Assembly (NCBI GenBank): GCA_902167325.1
Contig: LR632930.1
Span: forward strand, 4,340,001-4,404,000
DNA length: 64,000 nt
DNA from: Chitinophaga pinensis
GTDB lineage: Bacteria; Bacteroidota; Bacteroidia; Chitinophagales; Chitinophagaceae
Reading direction: 5' to 3'
Shown piece after piece: positions 1 to 9,159 of this stretch. The position numbers were made by a program, and so were the translations under genes. The notes under the pieces are model-generated. The model saw only the letters and a list, made by a program, of their open reading frames with translations, did not search any database and was not told where the DNA came from. The first letter of the stretch is position 1. Every line of letters begins with the position of its first letter.

Positions 1-355
1 CAATGAGCAGGAGGTCTGCATACCGGCATTCCAGCAATATCGTATCTGCCAGGTGATCACTGATCAGCATAGTATGAAAGTTGATACCGGCTTCTTCACA
101 GGCATTTTTAAAAACAACCTGGTTCCGGCTTACACACTCCTGCCTGAGTTCACCGATGGGCATGTCGCGATCAACTGGCCCTCCGCTGCATATCATTTCC
201 TCCCGCAACGCCTTTTCTGACCCTGCATCGTGGGAGTGAGGCTCCACAAGCAATGCCGATAGTGGCGCGTTCAGCAAATGACAGACGAACCCTGCGAAGT
301 CCAACGGATGCCGGTCTATCTTGTAAGCATCCGCCAAATAGAGTATTTTTTTCAT
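1..355 (-). CDS. Universal stress protein family, 3' end cut by window
   Basis: Reading the minus strand from an ATG at 353-355 gives an open frame to the window edge, starting MKKILYLADAYKIDRHPLDF. The layout (short beta strand, helix, then a stretch ending HLADTILLECRYADLLLI) matches the first alpha/beta half of a UspA-type nucleotide-binding domain, where the strand before the break normally carries the D-LLV motif. It is divergent from the next gene, also a universal stress protein, so the two probably share the 356-491 control region. The C-terminus lies outside the window, so the number of Usp domains is unknown. Confidence 0.7.
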   Translation of the reverse strand, partial: MKKILYLADAYKIDRHPLDFAGFVCHLLNAPLSALLVEPHSHDAGSEKALREEMICSGGPVDRDMPIGELRQECVSRNQVVFKNACEEAGINFHTMLISDHLADTILLECRYADLLLI

Positions 356-491
356 GGTGGAATATTTTCTAAAAGTTAACTGTTTCAGAATACCTCCACA
401 ATGATGCCCATCACGGAAAATGGTGATAAAAACCCAGATTAAGCCGCCGGATATCATCCGCAATACCCTTGTCTTTAAGTAAATTGGTTTT

Positions 492-1238
492 ATGAAAAGT
501 TTACTTGCAGTTATCGACGGATTGAGTTTCGAAGCATCTCAATTAGACCCCATTCAGTATATCGCCAGGATTACGAAGGGGAAAGTAACGATAGCGTTAC
601 TGTATCAAAGGCAGGAACATATCAGTGAGAACACGGAAAATTTACGTACTGCCTGCCAGGATAGGAAAATGGATATAGCATTGAACACATATACGGAAAA
701 TATGCTGGAGGAATTGCTCCATGCCAGCCGGTTTGCCGACCTGATGCTGGTCAGCCACGGACTCATTATTTCTGCTGATCCGGCAGCATCGTCATCCCAA
801 TTCATCCACGAATTACTGATCAGAGCGCAATGCCCCATCCTGATTATGCCCGCTGAAATGCAAGTAGTCAAAGAGGTGTCATTTGCATATAATGGATCAT
901 ATTCTTCCATGTACGCCATCCGCTCGTTTATCCAGGTTTTACTGCCCTTTGCTTCGCGAAAGGTGACTGTGATGTATGTGAATGATACCAGTAAGGAATC
1001 CATACCAGATGAACTGCTGCTGCGCAGGTACCTGGAATTATATTGCCCCAAAGTGGAATACAGGATTCTGAGCGGCGATGCTTCTAAATCGCTCAAAGTC
1101 TGCCTTCAATTCAAAAAACATTCATTGGTCACATTCGGTGCCTACGGCAGGAGCGGACTGTCCCGGTATTTCAACGAAAGCACAGCGGAGGATGCATTGG
1201 ATTTAATGCAAACCTGGGTGTTCGTTACACATCCCTGA
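492..1238 (+). CDS. Universal stress protein (UspA-like, two half-domains)
   Basis: 248 residues. The start MKSLLAVIDG and the segment ADLMLVSHGLIISAD followed by HELLIRAQCPILIMP fit one Usp fold. The second half repeats the pattern (KEVSFAYNGSYSSMYAIRSF, then VTFGAYGRSGLSRYF), with the phosphate-loop-like G-GRSG. Tandem Usp proteins of about 250-280 residues are common in Bacteroidota and act in starvation, low-oxygen or acid stress; the ligand cannot be told from sequence. It faces the convergent LOG-family gene and is divergent from another Usp gene at the left edge. Its stop and the neighbour's stop are 9 bp apart. Confidence 0.8.
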   Translation: MKSLLAVIDGLSFEASQLDPIQYIARITKGKVTIALLYQRQEHISENTENLRTACQDRKMDIALNTYTENMLEELLHASRFADLMLVSHGLIISADPAASSSQFIHELLIRAQCPILIMPAEMQVVKEVSFAYNGSYSSMYAIRSFIQVLLPFASRKVTVMYVNDTSKESIPDELLLRRYLELYCPKVEYRILSGDASKSLKVCLQFKKHSLVTFGAYGRSGLSRYFNESTAEDALDLMQTWVFVTHP

Positions 1239-1247
1239 CAGCCTGAG

Positions 1248-2009
1248 CTATTCTCCCAGAAATATAAATTTCTTAAAAATCCTTGTACGCTTCGCCTGGT
1301 ATTTCAACAGGACAGTCTGGCGGAGATGACCAATTGCTTCCCCAATATCGTCGGTTACCAGAAATAGTTTAAGATCGCCCGGAGCCACCATTTTTTCCTC
1401 CAGCATACGGTTCAGCATGCTATTGACAGGTTCCCAGTATTGGCTGCCGAAAAGCACTACGGGAAAATCCAGCACCTTTTTAGTCTGAATGAGGGTCAGC
1501 GCCTCAAAGAGTTCATCCAGAGTTCCTATGCCACCAGGCATGATAATGTAACCATAGGAATATTTGAACATCAGTACTTTACGGACGAAAAAAAACCGGG
1601 AAGTGAAATACTTGTTCAGGAATGGATTCGGTTTTTGTTCCATGGGCAGCCTGATGTTGCAACCCAAAGCGATGCCACCCGCTTCCCGGGCGCCACGGCT
1701 GGCCGCTTCCATGATCCCGGGGCCTCCGCCGGTCATAACAGCAAATCCCAATCCAGCGATACCGGCGCCCATTTTAACCGCCAGATCGTAATGTGGTGTA
1801 CCCGGCTGAACCCTCGCGGAGCCGAAAACTGCAATACATGGAGGGGAAAAGTGAAAAATGCGGAAACCACGGATAAATTCCCAAACGATTTTCAGCAGGA
1901 AAAACAACTCACGAATACGTGAACGCGGCCCTTCGAGGAAAACCCGTTCTTCTCTGAATTGCGCGCTCCGTTCAGCCGCAGAAGGCTGGCCGTTGTTTTG
2001 ATCGCTCAT
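1248..2009 (-). CDS. LOG family (TIGR00730) Rossmann-fold protein
   Basis: 253 residues with the two diagnostic motifs of the LOG/lysine-decarboxylase-like family: VMTGGGPGIMEAASRGA near residue 95 and MPGGIGTLDELFEALT near residue 157. The family includes cytokinin riboside 5'-monophosphate phosphoribohydrolases, which release a base from a nucleoside monophosphate. The physiological substrate in Bacteroidota is usually unknown. The roughly 60-residue N-terminal extension is polar, contains a hydrophobic FFLLKIVWEFI stretch, and has no recognised domain. The gene is co-directional with the REC-Crp regulator upstream, with 84 bp between them. Confidence 0.85.
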   Translation of the reverse strand: MSDQNNGQPSAAERSAQFREERVFLEGPRSRIRELFFLLKIVWEFIRGFRIFHFSPPCIAVFGSARVQPGTPHYDLAVKMGAGIAGLGFAVMTGGGPGIMEAASRGAREAGGIALGCNIRLPMEQKPNPFLNKYFTSRFFFVRKVLMFKYSYGYIIMPGGIGTLDELFEALTLIQTKKVLDFPVVLFGSQYWEPVNSMLNRMLEEKMVAPGDLKLFLVTDDIGEAIGHLRQTVLLKYQAKRTRIFKKFIFLGE

Positions 2010-2093
2010 GGTAAAGATTTCCTGAAAATTAGGCTATATGGAAAAGCTGTTCAATGGCGCCCGTCATGGCTGCTACTGATGGATATCAATCGG

Positions 2094-3152
2094 TCAGTTC
2101 ACCATGCGCTCCAGCTTCCGTATATCTCTGATATAAATAGCACCATTTTGGATATCGATGCAACCTTCGTCACGAAAATCTCCCAGCGTTCGAATGAGTG
2201 ATTCTTTGGCAACGCCGGCAATGGCGGCGATATTATCCCGCCCGATGTCCAGTCCGGGGTTTAATTCACCCATACTGCTGCATTTGCCGTGGAGGTATAT
2301 TAAAGCATCAGCCACTCGTTTACGGAGGGAGTTATAAGCCATGCCCAGTAAATGATGTTCATTCTCAGACAGGTTGGTAGTTAGCAGCTGTATAAACTTC
2401 CGTACCACATCCATATTGCTGTAAGCCAGCGATTCGAAATCACCCCGCGGGATCAGGGCCAGCTCTGTTGGTTCTATGGCTTCCGCCTCATCGTCGTAAA
2501 CCTTATTCTCCAGCAGGGTTTTATATCCAAGGAACTCACCGGGTCCATATACCCGCGTAATGATTTCCTTTCCTTCTTCATTGTGCAGGCTGGTTTTTAC
2601 TCGTCCTTTGTTGATAAAATACAGGTATGCCGGGTGATTGCCCTTCGAATAGACGAGTTGCTTCTTTTTATAGGTATTGGTATTACGGCCTTCCCGGAGC
2701 TCCTCCAGTAAAGAGGTGCTGTTGGCAACCATCAGTAACGACTGTAACCCCGATATGTCGGGAGAGAAGGAGGACCGGAGCTTTTTACTTTTATTCAGTC
2801 TCATTTCCACTGCATGCAAAAGCTCCAATGAATCGAAGGGTTTAACGATATAATCGTCGGCACCCAAGTCCATCCCTTTACGTATCTCGGATCTGGCTGA
2901 CATGGCGCTGAGGAAAATAAAAGGCGTATTCCAGACTTCCTCTCGCTTCTGCAGCATATGCAAAACACCATAACCATCCAGTAACGGCATGCAAATGTCG
3001 CAGATAATAAGATCAGGTTTCTTTTCTGTTGCAACCCTGACTCCTTCTAATCCATCCTTAGCATTCAGTACATCGTAATTATCCAGTTCGAGAATTTCAG
3101 TGATATTAGCTAATACGTCGGGGCTGTCTTCTATAACAAGAATTGTAGGCAT
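2094..3152 (-). CDS. Response regulator with Crp-type effector (REC + cNMP-like + Crp HTH)
   Basis: 352 residues. Residues 1-125 are a receiver domain with acidic pocket ED at 8-9, phospho-acceptor Asp52 in LIICDICMP, and the later VKPF lysine. Residues about 150-270 resemble a cyclic-nucleotide-binding beta roll (NKGRVKTSLHNEEGKE, GPGEFLGYKTLL). The last 80 residues carry a Crp winged helix (IGRDNIAAIAGVAKESLIRT). It therefore joins phosphorelay input to Crp/Fnr-type DNA binding in one chain. No histidine kinase is adjacent. Flanking Usp, LOG and PfkB genes suggest control of a stress or low-oxygen regulon, by inference from context. Confidence 0.85.
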   Translation of the reverse strand: MPTILVIEDSPDVLANITEILELDNYDVLNAKDGLEGVRVATEKKPDLIICDICMPLLDGYGVLHMLQKREEVWNTPFIFLSAMSARSEIRKGMDLGADDYIVKPFDSLELLHAVEMRLNKSKKLRSSFSPDISGLQSLLMVANSTSLLEELREGRNTNTYKKKQLVYSKGNHPAYLYFINKGRVKTSLHNEEGKEIITRVYGPGEFLGYKTLLENKVYDDEAEAIEPTELALIPRGDFESLAYSNMDVVRKFIQLLTTNLSENEHHLLGMAYNSLRKRVADALIYLHGKCSSMGELNPGLDIGRDNIAAIAGVAKESLIRTLGDFRDEGCIDIQNGAIYIRDIRKLERMVN

Positions 3153-3275
3153 GGGGTATTGCTTGAGTCAGAACAACATAAGATCTAACATTGTAAATGT
3201 AGTTCTATATCTAAACAAACAACACAATAGCTTACAAAGTGTTCTGATCATAATGTATAAAGTAATTCCATGCAA

Positions 3276-3734
3276 CTATTTCGCTAATTGTTTCCTATTC
3301 GTTTTGAATAGAATAACAAGACAAGCGCCTGATAAAATCATAGGGGCAGGAACGGCGGCAGCGTCACCGAACGGGGCGATGGCCCAGAAGAAGATCAAAG
3401 CACAGAAGAGCGCTGCTGTGCGCCAGTTTCCTGTGCTGAACAATGCAATTGCTATAAGCAACTGGGCCAGCGTAATCGAAATTACGATCATTTGTTCTTT
3501 AGCACGGAATGATTCGCTGATGACACGGACATACCAATCATACACCACCACCGTCGAAAGTTTCAGAAAGGCCTCCGGCCATCCGATCAGCATAATGATG
3601 TTGATGACAGCAGTAAAGATGAATATCACCCCCAATGCAATTGCCGCTTGTGCGGGTCGCCGAAACGAAAAGAACAGAATCAGCAGGCAAATACCATTGA
3701 TCATGAAGAATGCGGGAGAAAAAAGGTTTGCCAT
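3276..3734 (-). CDS. Small integral membrane protein, unknown function
   Basis: 152 residues with four hydrophobic segments, roughly residues 6-23 (FFMINGICLLILFF), 30-52, 85-103 and 110-145. A charged loop (RVISESFRAKEQ) sits between the second and third. No catalytic or binding motif is seen and I do not recognise a family. It stands alone on the minus strand between the REC-Crp gene and the small plus-strand genes of the stress cluster. Confidence 0.55.
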   Translation of the reverse strand: MANLFSPAFFMINGICLLILFFSFRRPAQAAIALGVIFIFTAVINIIMLIGWPEAFLKLSTVVVYDWYVRVISESFRAKEQMIVISITLAQLLIAIALFSTGNWRTAALFCALIFFWAIAPFGDAAAVPAPMILSGACLVILFKTNRKQLAK

Positions 3735-3890
3735 AACGTAAGATTTACATACAAGCTACCTTAACTACCCCTCGTATCCGATGATCTCCGGCCTATGTTA
3801 CAGATGATATCGATCATCCCGAAACCGGCTCCCTGTCATTGAAATGGCTATGGAAACTACTTAGCTTTAATTTAATTAAAACTCACCGTT

Positions 3891-4079
3891 ATGGCACATG
3901 CAATTCATCATGCCCCCGCTTATCCTAAGCCTGCAAGTGTGGAACACATCCTTTCTTCCCGGGAGATTTCTTTTGGTGTTGTATTGCTGCTGGCCTGGCT
4001 GGGATGGCCCGTAGCGAGAGATTTCCTCATGTGGATGTTGCTGAAGATCTACGATCTTTACATCACTTACGTTCATTAG
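3891..4079 (+). CDS. Small membrane protein, unknown
   Basis: 62 residues: a polar N-terminus rich in His and Pro, then one membrane segment around residues 28-55 (FGVVLLLAWLGWPVARDFLMW). It is followed 22 bp later by another small gene in the same direction and then by the PfkB kinase, so the three may form a small operon. No family recognised. The upstream 150 bp is AT-rich and could hold a promoter, but I cannot place one firmly. Confidence 0.45.
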   Translation: MAHAIHHAPAYPKPASVEHILSSREISFGVVLLLAWLGWPVARDFLMWMLLKIYDLYITYVH

Positions 4080-4101
4080 CTAACTTTCAACTTTTTCACT
4101 C

Positions 4102-4335
4102 ATGGAAATGGAAAGCTTTTTAATCAGTATCAGATTCGGAGGGAAACAGTGGGAAATCCCGGTACGGATCACCTCCCATGGCTTTGCCCAGAAGATAGCT
4201 GCGGTATTGGAAGGGACTGAAATTTGCTATGAAAGAGATGAACACGACGGTCTCCGCGCCATTACCCACCAGGAAGACTTCGACCCGGAACTGCTTTACC
4301 AGATTGGCAAATGCATACAGGAACAACGGACTTAA
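4102..4335 (+). CDS. Small soluble protein, unknown
   Basis: 77 residues, acidic, predicted to mix beta strand (FLISIRFGGKQWEIPVRI) with a helix at the end (ELLYQIGKCIQEQ). The pattern looks like a short alpha/beta domain, but no family comes to mind. It lies directly before the PfkB kinase: its stop is 17 bp upstream of that ATG, which supports co-transcription. Confidence 0.5.
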   Translation: MEMESFLISIRFGGKQWEIPVRITSHGFAQKIAAVLEGTEICYERDEHDGLRAITHQEDFDPELLYQIGKCIQEQRT

Positions 4336-4352
4336 CTAAACCCTGCAAACAT

Positions 4353-5300
4353 ATGTACCCGATTATCACCATTACGCTCAATCCCGCCATTGATATCAGT
4401 ACAACCGTTCAATCGCTGCAGCCTGAAAAGAAATTGCGGTGCGCCGATCCTGTACTGGAAGCCGGCGGAGGCGGCATCAATGTGGCCCGTGTGCTGCACC
4501 GGTTCGGTGAAATAGTATTACCCGTTTATCTTGCAGGAGGCTGCACAGGAAGCAGGCTGACGCATCTGCTGGAATTGGACGGCATCCCCACTTCGCCTGT
4601 TGACATTGGAAGCGAGACACGGGAAAACATGCATATTTCGGATATCTCGAACGGCCGTCAATACCGGTTTGTTTTACCCGGTCCCCAAATCTCCCACGCT
4701 GAAAACCTCGCGTTACTGAACATACTGGCCGACCTGATGTCCGGGGCGCAATACGTAGTTATCAGTGGCAGCCTGCCAGATGGCACCAGCCCCGACTTTA
4801 TGCAGAAGCTGGCAGCCCTGGCTGATCTCCACGATAGTCTTCTCATCGCTGATGTAAGCGGAGACGGGCTACGGCAGGCCACCATGGCAGGCGTTTACCT
4901 GATCAAACCCAACCTCGGGGAACTGGCTGCACTAGCCAATAAGGAGGAACTCACCGAACCGGAAGCCATCCTGGCCGCCCGCCGAATCATCACTGCCGGA
5001 GGGGCGGCCGTGGTCGTGATTTCTATGGGCGCAGCCGGAGCCATTTTGGTTACGGCCGACCTGGAGGAACGCATACAGGCTCCGGTCGCCAAAGCGGTAA
5101 GCACCGTTGGCGCAGGAGACAGTATGGTGGCCGGCATCGTTTGGGGATTACGGAATGGTAGCGGGATTTCCGATGCAGTCAGATACGGGATCGCCAGCGG
5201 AACGGCAGCTACCCTTGTAAAGGGAACCGGACTTTGCCAGAAAAAGGATGCCGACAGACTATTCCGGCAAATTACCACGGAAGACAAGCTGAGTTTATAA
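4353..5300 (+). CDS. pfkB: PfkB-family sugar kinase (1-phosphofructokinase / PfkB-like)
   Basis: 315 residues from the ATG at 4353; the frame is open further upstream, but MYPIITITLNPAID is the classic family start. Visible signatures are the N-terminal TLNPAID, the GGGGINVARVLHRFG substrate-binding loop, and the C-terminal STVGAGDSMVAG motif holding the catalytic Asp and anion hole. These are typical of 1-phosphofructokinases and of E. coli PfkB. Which phosphosugar is used (fructose-6-P, fructose-1-P or tagatose-6-P) cannot be decided from the motifs. Its place among Usp and REC-Crp genes recalls dormancy-type clusters in which a PfkB enzyme is co-regulated with Usp proteins. Confidence 0.85.
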   Translation: MYPIITITLNPAIDISTTVQSLQPEKKLRCADPVLEAGGGGINVARVLHRFGEIVLPVYLAGGCTGSRLTHLLELDGIPTSPVDIGSETRENMHISDISNGRQYRFVLPGPQISHAENLALLNILADLMSGAQYVVISGSLPDGTSPDFMQKLAALADLHDSLLIADVSGDGLRQATMAGVYLIKPNLGELAALANKEELTEPEAILAARRIITAGGAAVVVISMGAAGAILVTADLEERIQAPVAKAVSTVGAGDSMVAGIVWGLRNGSGISDAVRYGIASGTAATLVKGTGLCQKKDADRLFRQITTEDKLSL

Positions 5301-5320
5301 AATGTAAAAAAAACGGTTGT

Positions 5321-6031
5321 ATGTGGGTCATTATTCTTCTCTTGCAGTCGATGGTAAATTCGAACCTCCTTGTGGGAAGTCAAATTCCTGTACTTTGCTA
5401 TCATAATCTGGAGGCAACCGGGCCTGGTAACAATCTTTACATTGACGCAGCCTCATTCCGAAGACAATTGCAAAGCCTGCATGACAGCGGTTATCGAACA
5501 CCCGACCCCATACAACTCATTAACGGCGCAGATTTTCCTCCCAAACCGATCATAATTACCTTCGACGATTCCCATGCTGCTCATTTCAAGACTGCTGCGC
5601 CGATCCTTGAAACAACAGGTTTTAAAGGCATATTTTTCGTCATGACCGTTACCATTGGCAAGAAAGGTTATTTATCTGCTGAAGAGATCAAATCTATGCA
5701 CAAACGCGGCCATTGGATCGGCAGCCATACCTGGGACCATCCACATATCACGGGAAACCAGGGTATTCCGGATGCCATCAATCAACTCAGTAAATCCAAA
5801 TCAACGCTGGAAAGGATTACTGGCATTCCCGTTATCTACTTTGCATATCCCTATGGCATCTGGAACGAAACTATTGTGACTCAGGTAAAGGAAGCCGGTT
5901 ACAAGGCAGCCTTCCAGTTAACGGGAAAGAAAATGAGCGTATCGCCCGGATTTACAGTAAGAAGGTTGTTAGTAAATGGTAGCTGGAGTGGTCCGCATTT
6001 AATACATGTCATGAAAGAAACTTTCAATTGA
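5321..6031 (+). CDS. Secreted polysaccharide deacetylase (NodB/CE4 family)
   Basis: 236 residues from the ATG at 5321; the longer frame overlaps the pfkB gene. A hydrophobic leader (MWVIILLLQSMVNSNLLVGS) suggests export. NodB motif 1 is visible as ITFDDSHAAH (catalytic Asp-Asp pair) and motif 2 as IGSHTWDHPHI (metal-binding His residues). The later FAYPYG segment matches motif 3. Such enzymes remove N- or O-acetyl groups from cell-wall or extracellular polysaccharides. It starts 20 bp after pfkB and may be read with it. Confidence 0.85.
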   Translation: MWVIILLLQSMVNSNLLVGSQIPVLCYHNLEATGPGNNLYIDAASFRRQLQSLHDSGYRTPDPIQLINGADFPPKPIIITFDDSHAAHFKTAAPILETTGFKGIFFVMTVTIGKKGYLSAEEIKSMHKRGHWIGSHTWDHPHITGNQGIPDAINQLSKSKSTLERITGIPVIYFAYPYGIWNETIVTQVKEAGYKAAFQLTGKKMSVSPGFTVRRLLVNGSWSGPHLIHVMKETFN

Positions 6032-6037
6032 TATACG

Positions 6038-6651
6038 ATGCACACTCCACAATTCAGTGAAGAACAAATTCCCGCAAAGATGAAAGCGCTGGTATTAACA
6101 CAACCTCACCTTCCGCTCTTGCTGTGCGACGTGCCGGGACCGGAGGAAGTACTGGTGAAGGTGATCGCTTGCGGTGTTTGCCGGACTGACCTGCATATAA
6201 TGGATGGTGAACTGTATGAAGCAAAATTCCCGCTTATCCCTGGTCATGAGATTATCGGGCAAGTAGTAAGTTGCGGAAGCCTCACCAGAAAACTAAAGAG
6301 CGGCATGTTTATCGGCATTGCCTGGCTTGCACACGCATGCGGCATCTGTCCATATTGCATAGAGGGAAAGGAAAACTTATGTGAAGGGGCACTATTTACC
6401 GGATATACCAAAGATGGTGGTTTTGCTGAATACACCGTAGCATTTGAAAATCTTTTTGCTTTGAACTTCACGAACATACGGTACGTCCGGAAAATGCGCC
6501 ATTGCTTTGTGCCGGGCTTATCGGTTACAGATCTTACCGGATGCTGCCGGAAACAACGAATCCAATCGGGATTTACGGATTTGGCGCAGCAGCACATATT
6601 CTGATCCAGATTCTGATAAGATCTGGCAAACGTTCCTGCTTTTCCTTATAG
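6038..6651 (+). pseudogene. Zinc-dependent alcohol dehydrogenase, frameshifted and truncated
   Basis: The frame from 6038 encodes the GroES-like half of an MDR alcohol dehydrogenase: ACGVCRTDLH, PGHEIIGQV and the structural-zinc cysteine cluster CGICPYCIEGKENLC. From about 6490 the homology moves to another frame, which reads [20 protein letters not shown] and then [16 protein letters not shown] (start of the Rossmann NAD-binding domain). That frame stops at 6649-6651. Intact relatives are about 330 residues, so roughly 100 C-terminal residues are missing. Both the frameshift and the loss of the nucleotide-binding half argue for a dead gene. The real start may be the later ATG at 6080 (MKALVLTQ). 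Confidence 0.8.
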
Positions 6652-6827
6652 TTTACTGATGTCCTTTTCCCATTACTGTTAAATCATAATAGGATAGAGC
6701 TGGCAAGGATCGAAAAGTGAGTCCTGATGGCTGATGAAGATCAACGGAAATCCCTACGGCCATCATGGTTTGCAGACAGAATTCTCCTTACTTTTAAAAT
6801 AGCAGGGTTATTGACTGCATGCTGAAT

Positions 6828-7907
6828 ATGAAAGTGACCATCTTCTTCTTTCTTACGTTACCATGTATTTCATGCGCCGGGCGCCGGGAAATGGTTCGCC
6901 CAGCGGTCGAAAATATTACCGAATCGGTGTATGCTTCAGGAGTAATAAAAAGTAAAAACCAGTATGATGTATATTCGACAGTAAACGGTATCGCCGCCAG
7001 GTGGGTTGTCAGAGAAGGCGATATGGTAGGAGACAGGCAGGCCATTCTCGAAGTGAGGGGAGAAACGGCGCGCCTCCAGGCGGAAAACGCTTCCATCGTG
7101 GCGCAAAATACCACGCATAAAGCTAATAGCGAACGGATAGCGGAACTGCGGATCGAAGTAGAGGAGTCAAAGATGCGGATGGACCAGTATGCAGTAGATC
7201 TGCAGCGGCAACGGAACCTGTGGGCGCAACAGATCGGAAGCAGGAATGCGCTGGAACAGCGGGAACTTGCCTGGAAGAGCGCACGAAATACTTATGAAGT
7301 AGCGAGCTTGCGTTACGAGGAGCTGTGGCGAGAGATCGGGTTTAGTGAGAAACAGGCACTGAAGAACCTGGAGATATCAAGATCTGCGGCCAATGATCAT
7401 ACTGTTAAAAGCGAACATGGCGGGAAATTATTCTTTACGTACTTGGAAGAAGGAGAAATGGTAAATACCCTGCAACCCATTGCGGTTATCGGGGACCCGG
7501 ATTCCTTTTTGCTCGAGTTACAGGTAGACGAATATGATGTAGCCCAAATACGGCGAGGCCAGCACATAGCAGTTTCTATGGAAAGCAATAAAGGTCAGGT
7601 ATTTGATGCGGTGGTGGAATCCTTGAAACCGTTCATGCACGAGCGAACGAAGACATTTTCCATAGAGGCCCGCTTTCTTCAGCTACCACAGGTCCTCTTT
7701 CCCAACCTTTCCTGTGAGGCCAATATTATTGTCGCGCACAGAAAGCAGGTACTGACCATACCCCGGTCTTACTTGGTGGACGGGAATTTCGTGCTGTTGA
7801 AGAACGGCAAAAAGCAGCGGGTGTTCACAGGACTGATGGATTATCAGAAAGTAGAGATCACCGGTGGCATAACATCTGAAAACATCATTCTAAAACCAGA
7901 GAAATGA
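6828..7907 (+). CDS. Efflux adaptor lipoprotein (HlyD/membrane-fusion family)
   Basis: About 359 residues from the ATG at 6828; a second ATG lies 9 bp upstream. The N-terminus is a lipoprotein signal with a lipobox-like CISC near residues 15-18. Then come a biotinyl-lipoyl-like half (VREGDMVGDRQAILEVRG), a helical hairpin rich in Gln/Glu/Arg (about residues 80-180), a second lipoyl half (HGGKLFFTYLEEGEMVNT) and a beta-barrel region. It is the first gene of an adaptor-permease-ATPase set and overlaps the permease by 4 bp (ATGA). The likely role is to bridge the inner-membrane ABC pump to an outer-membrane channel not encoded here. Confidence 0.8.
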   Translation: MKVTIFFFLTLPCISCAGRREMVRPAVENITESVYASGVIKSKNQYDVYSTVNGIAARWVVREGDMVGDRQAILEVRGETARLQAENASIVAQNTTHKANSERIAELRIEVEESKMRMDQYAVDLQRQRNLWAQQIGSRNALEQRELAWKSARNTYEVASLRYEELWREIGFSEKQALKNLEISRSAANDHTVKSEHGGKLFFTYLEEGEMVNTLQPIAVIGDPDSFLLELQVDEYDVAQIRRGQHIAVSMESNKGQVFDAVVESLKPFMHERTKTFSIEARFLQLPQVLFPNLSCEANIIVAHRKQVLTIPRSYLVDGNFVLLKNGKKQRVFTGLMDYQKVEITGGITSENIILKPEK

Positions 7908-9157
7908 AACTGGCTATCAGCATAGCACGCTCATTATTGCAGGCTCGTTGGCGACAGACGCTGGTGGCTGCCATCGGGGTGACATTCAGCGTCGGTATGT
8001 TCGTGGCGTTACTTGGATTCATGGAAGGGTTGAACGGAATGCTGGATTCCCTTTTCCTGAACCGCACTCCCCACATCCGGCTATATAACGAATTAAAACC
8101 TGCAGACATACAACCGGTAATGCTGAAGCCTGCGTATCGGGCCGGTCATCATTTCATCCATTCCATCAAGTCGAAAGACAGCAAATCGGAGATACGCAAC
8201 AGCGCTGCGATCATGGAGGCCCTCCGGCAAGACGGGCGTGTGGCCGGGATCGCACCAAAAGTAACCATGGAGGTATTTTTCAATGAAGGCCCTTCGGATA
8301 TTGCGGCAGCTGTGAATGGAATTGATGTTTTGCAGGAAGACGCATTGTTTCATTTTTCAGACTATGTGCAATCGGGCGACCCTTCCAACCTGGAAAAAGT
8401 ACCGAACAGTATCATCCTCGGAAAAGCGCTGGCGGAAAGATTATTGACAAACATCGGGGAGCGGGTGCAACTGATTACGCCTGAAGGCGCGCAGTTCAGC
8501 CTTAAAGTAGTGGCTTTATGGCAATCCGGTATTCAGGACTTCGATCGTATCCAAAGTTTTACTTCACTGGCAACAGCCAGGAAGTTGTCCGGAAAAACCG
8601 GCAATTATGTAACCGATATACAGATCAGGTTGATGAACATGGAAGATGCGCCGGCTTTAGCGAAATTTTACGGACAGCAATTCAATACCAGCGCGCAGGA
8701 TGTGCAGACGGTCAGTGCGGAGTTCGAGACCGGCAGTTTTATCCGCTCGCTCATCTCTTACGTAGTAGGGGTGACTTTACTCACAGTCTCGGGATTCGGT
8801 ATTTACAACATATTAAATATGATGATCTATGAGAAAATGGATACGATTGCTATACTGAAAGCCACCGGGTTTTCCGGAAGGGACGTGAGGCGGATATTTA
8901 CCATTATGGCATTGAGTATCGGTGCCTTTGGGGGATTGGCAGGGTTACTGCTGGGAGGACTATTATCGGCAGGTATCGACCAGGTACCTTTCAGGACCAG
9001 TTCGCTGCCGACAATCTCTACTTATCCTGTCAGTTATGAACCATTTATTTATATTACCGGCGCCGTTTTTTCCTTGCTGTTCACCTGGCTGGCAGGATGG
9101 TTGCCATCGAGGAAAGCGGGTACCATTGATCCGGTAATCATCATCAGGGGAAAATAA
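7904..9157 (+). CDS. ABC transporter permease (FtsX/MacB/LolC-like)
   Basis: 417 residues. One membrane segment lies near the N-terminus (AIGVTFSVGMFVALLGFMEG), then a large periplasmic region of about 230 residues, then three C-terminal segments (LISYVVGVTLLTVSGFGIYNI, IMALSIGAFGGLAGLLLGGLL, FIYITGAVFSLLFTWLAGW). MIYEKMDTIAILKATGFSGRDV is the FtsX-type coupling region. This is the type VII ABC architecture. It is translationally coupled to the adaptor upstream and followed 2 bp later by the ATPase. Confidence 0.85.
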   Translation: MKLAISIARSLLQARWRQTLVAAIGVTFSVGMFVALLGFMEGLNGMLDSLFLNRTPHIRLYNELKPADIQPVMLKPAYRAGHHFIHSIKSKDSKSEIRNSAAIMEALRQDGRVAGIAPKVTMEVFFNEGPSDIAAAVNGIDVLQEDALFHFSDYVQSGDPSNLEKVPNSIILGKALAERLLTNIGERVQLITPEGAQFSLKVVALWQSGIQDFDRIQSFTSLATARKLSGKTGNYVTDIQIRLMNMEDAPALAKFYGQQFNTSAQDVQTVSAEFETGSFIRSLISYVVGVTLLTVSGFGIYNILNMMIYEKMDTIAILKATGFSGRDVRRIFTIMALSIGAFGGLAGLLLGGLLSAGIDQVPFRTSSLPTISTYPVSYEPFIYITGAVFSLLFTWLAGWLPSRKAGTIDPVIIIRGK

Positions 9158-9159
9158 TC

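Noticed and set aside
6605-6818. Possible continuation of the alcohol dehydrogenase
   Set aside because: No frame after 6651 shows Rossmann-fold or C-terminal MDR motifs, so the gene was treated as truncated.
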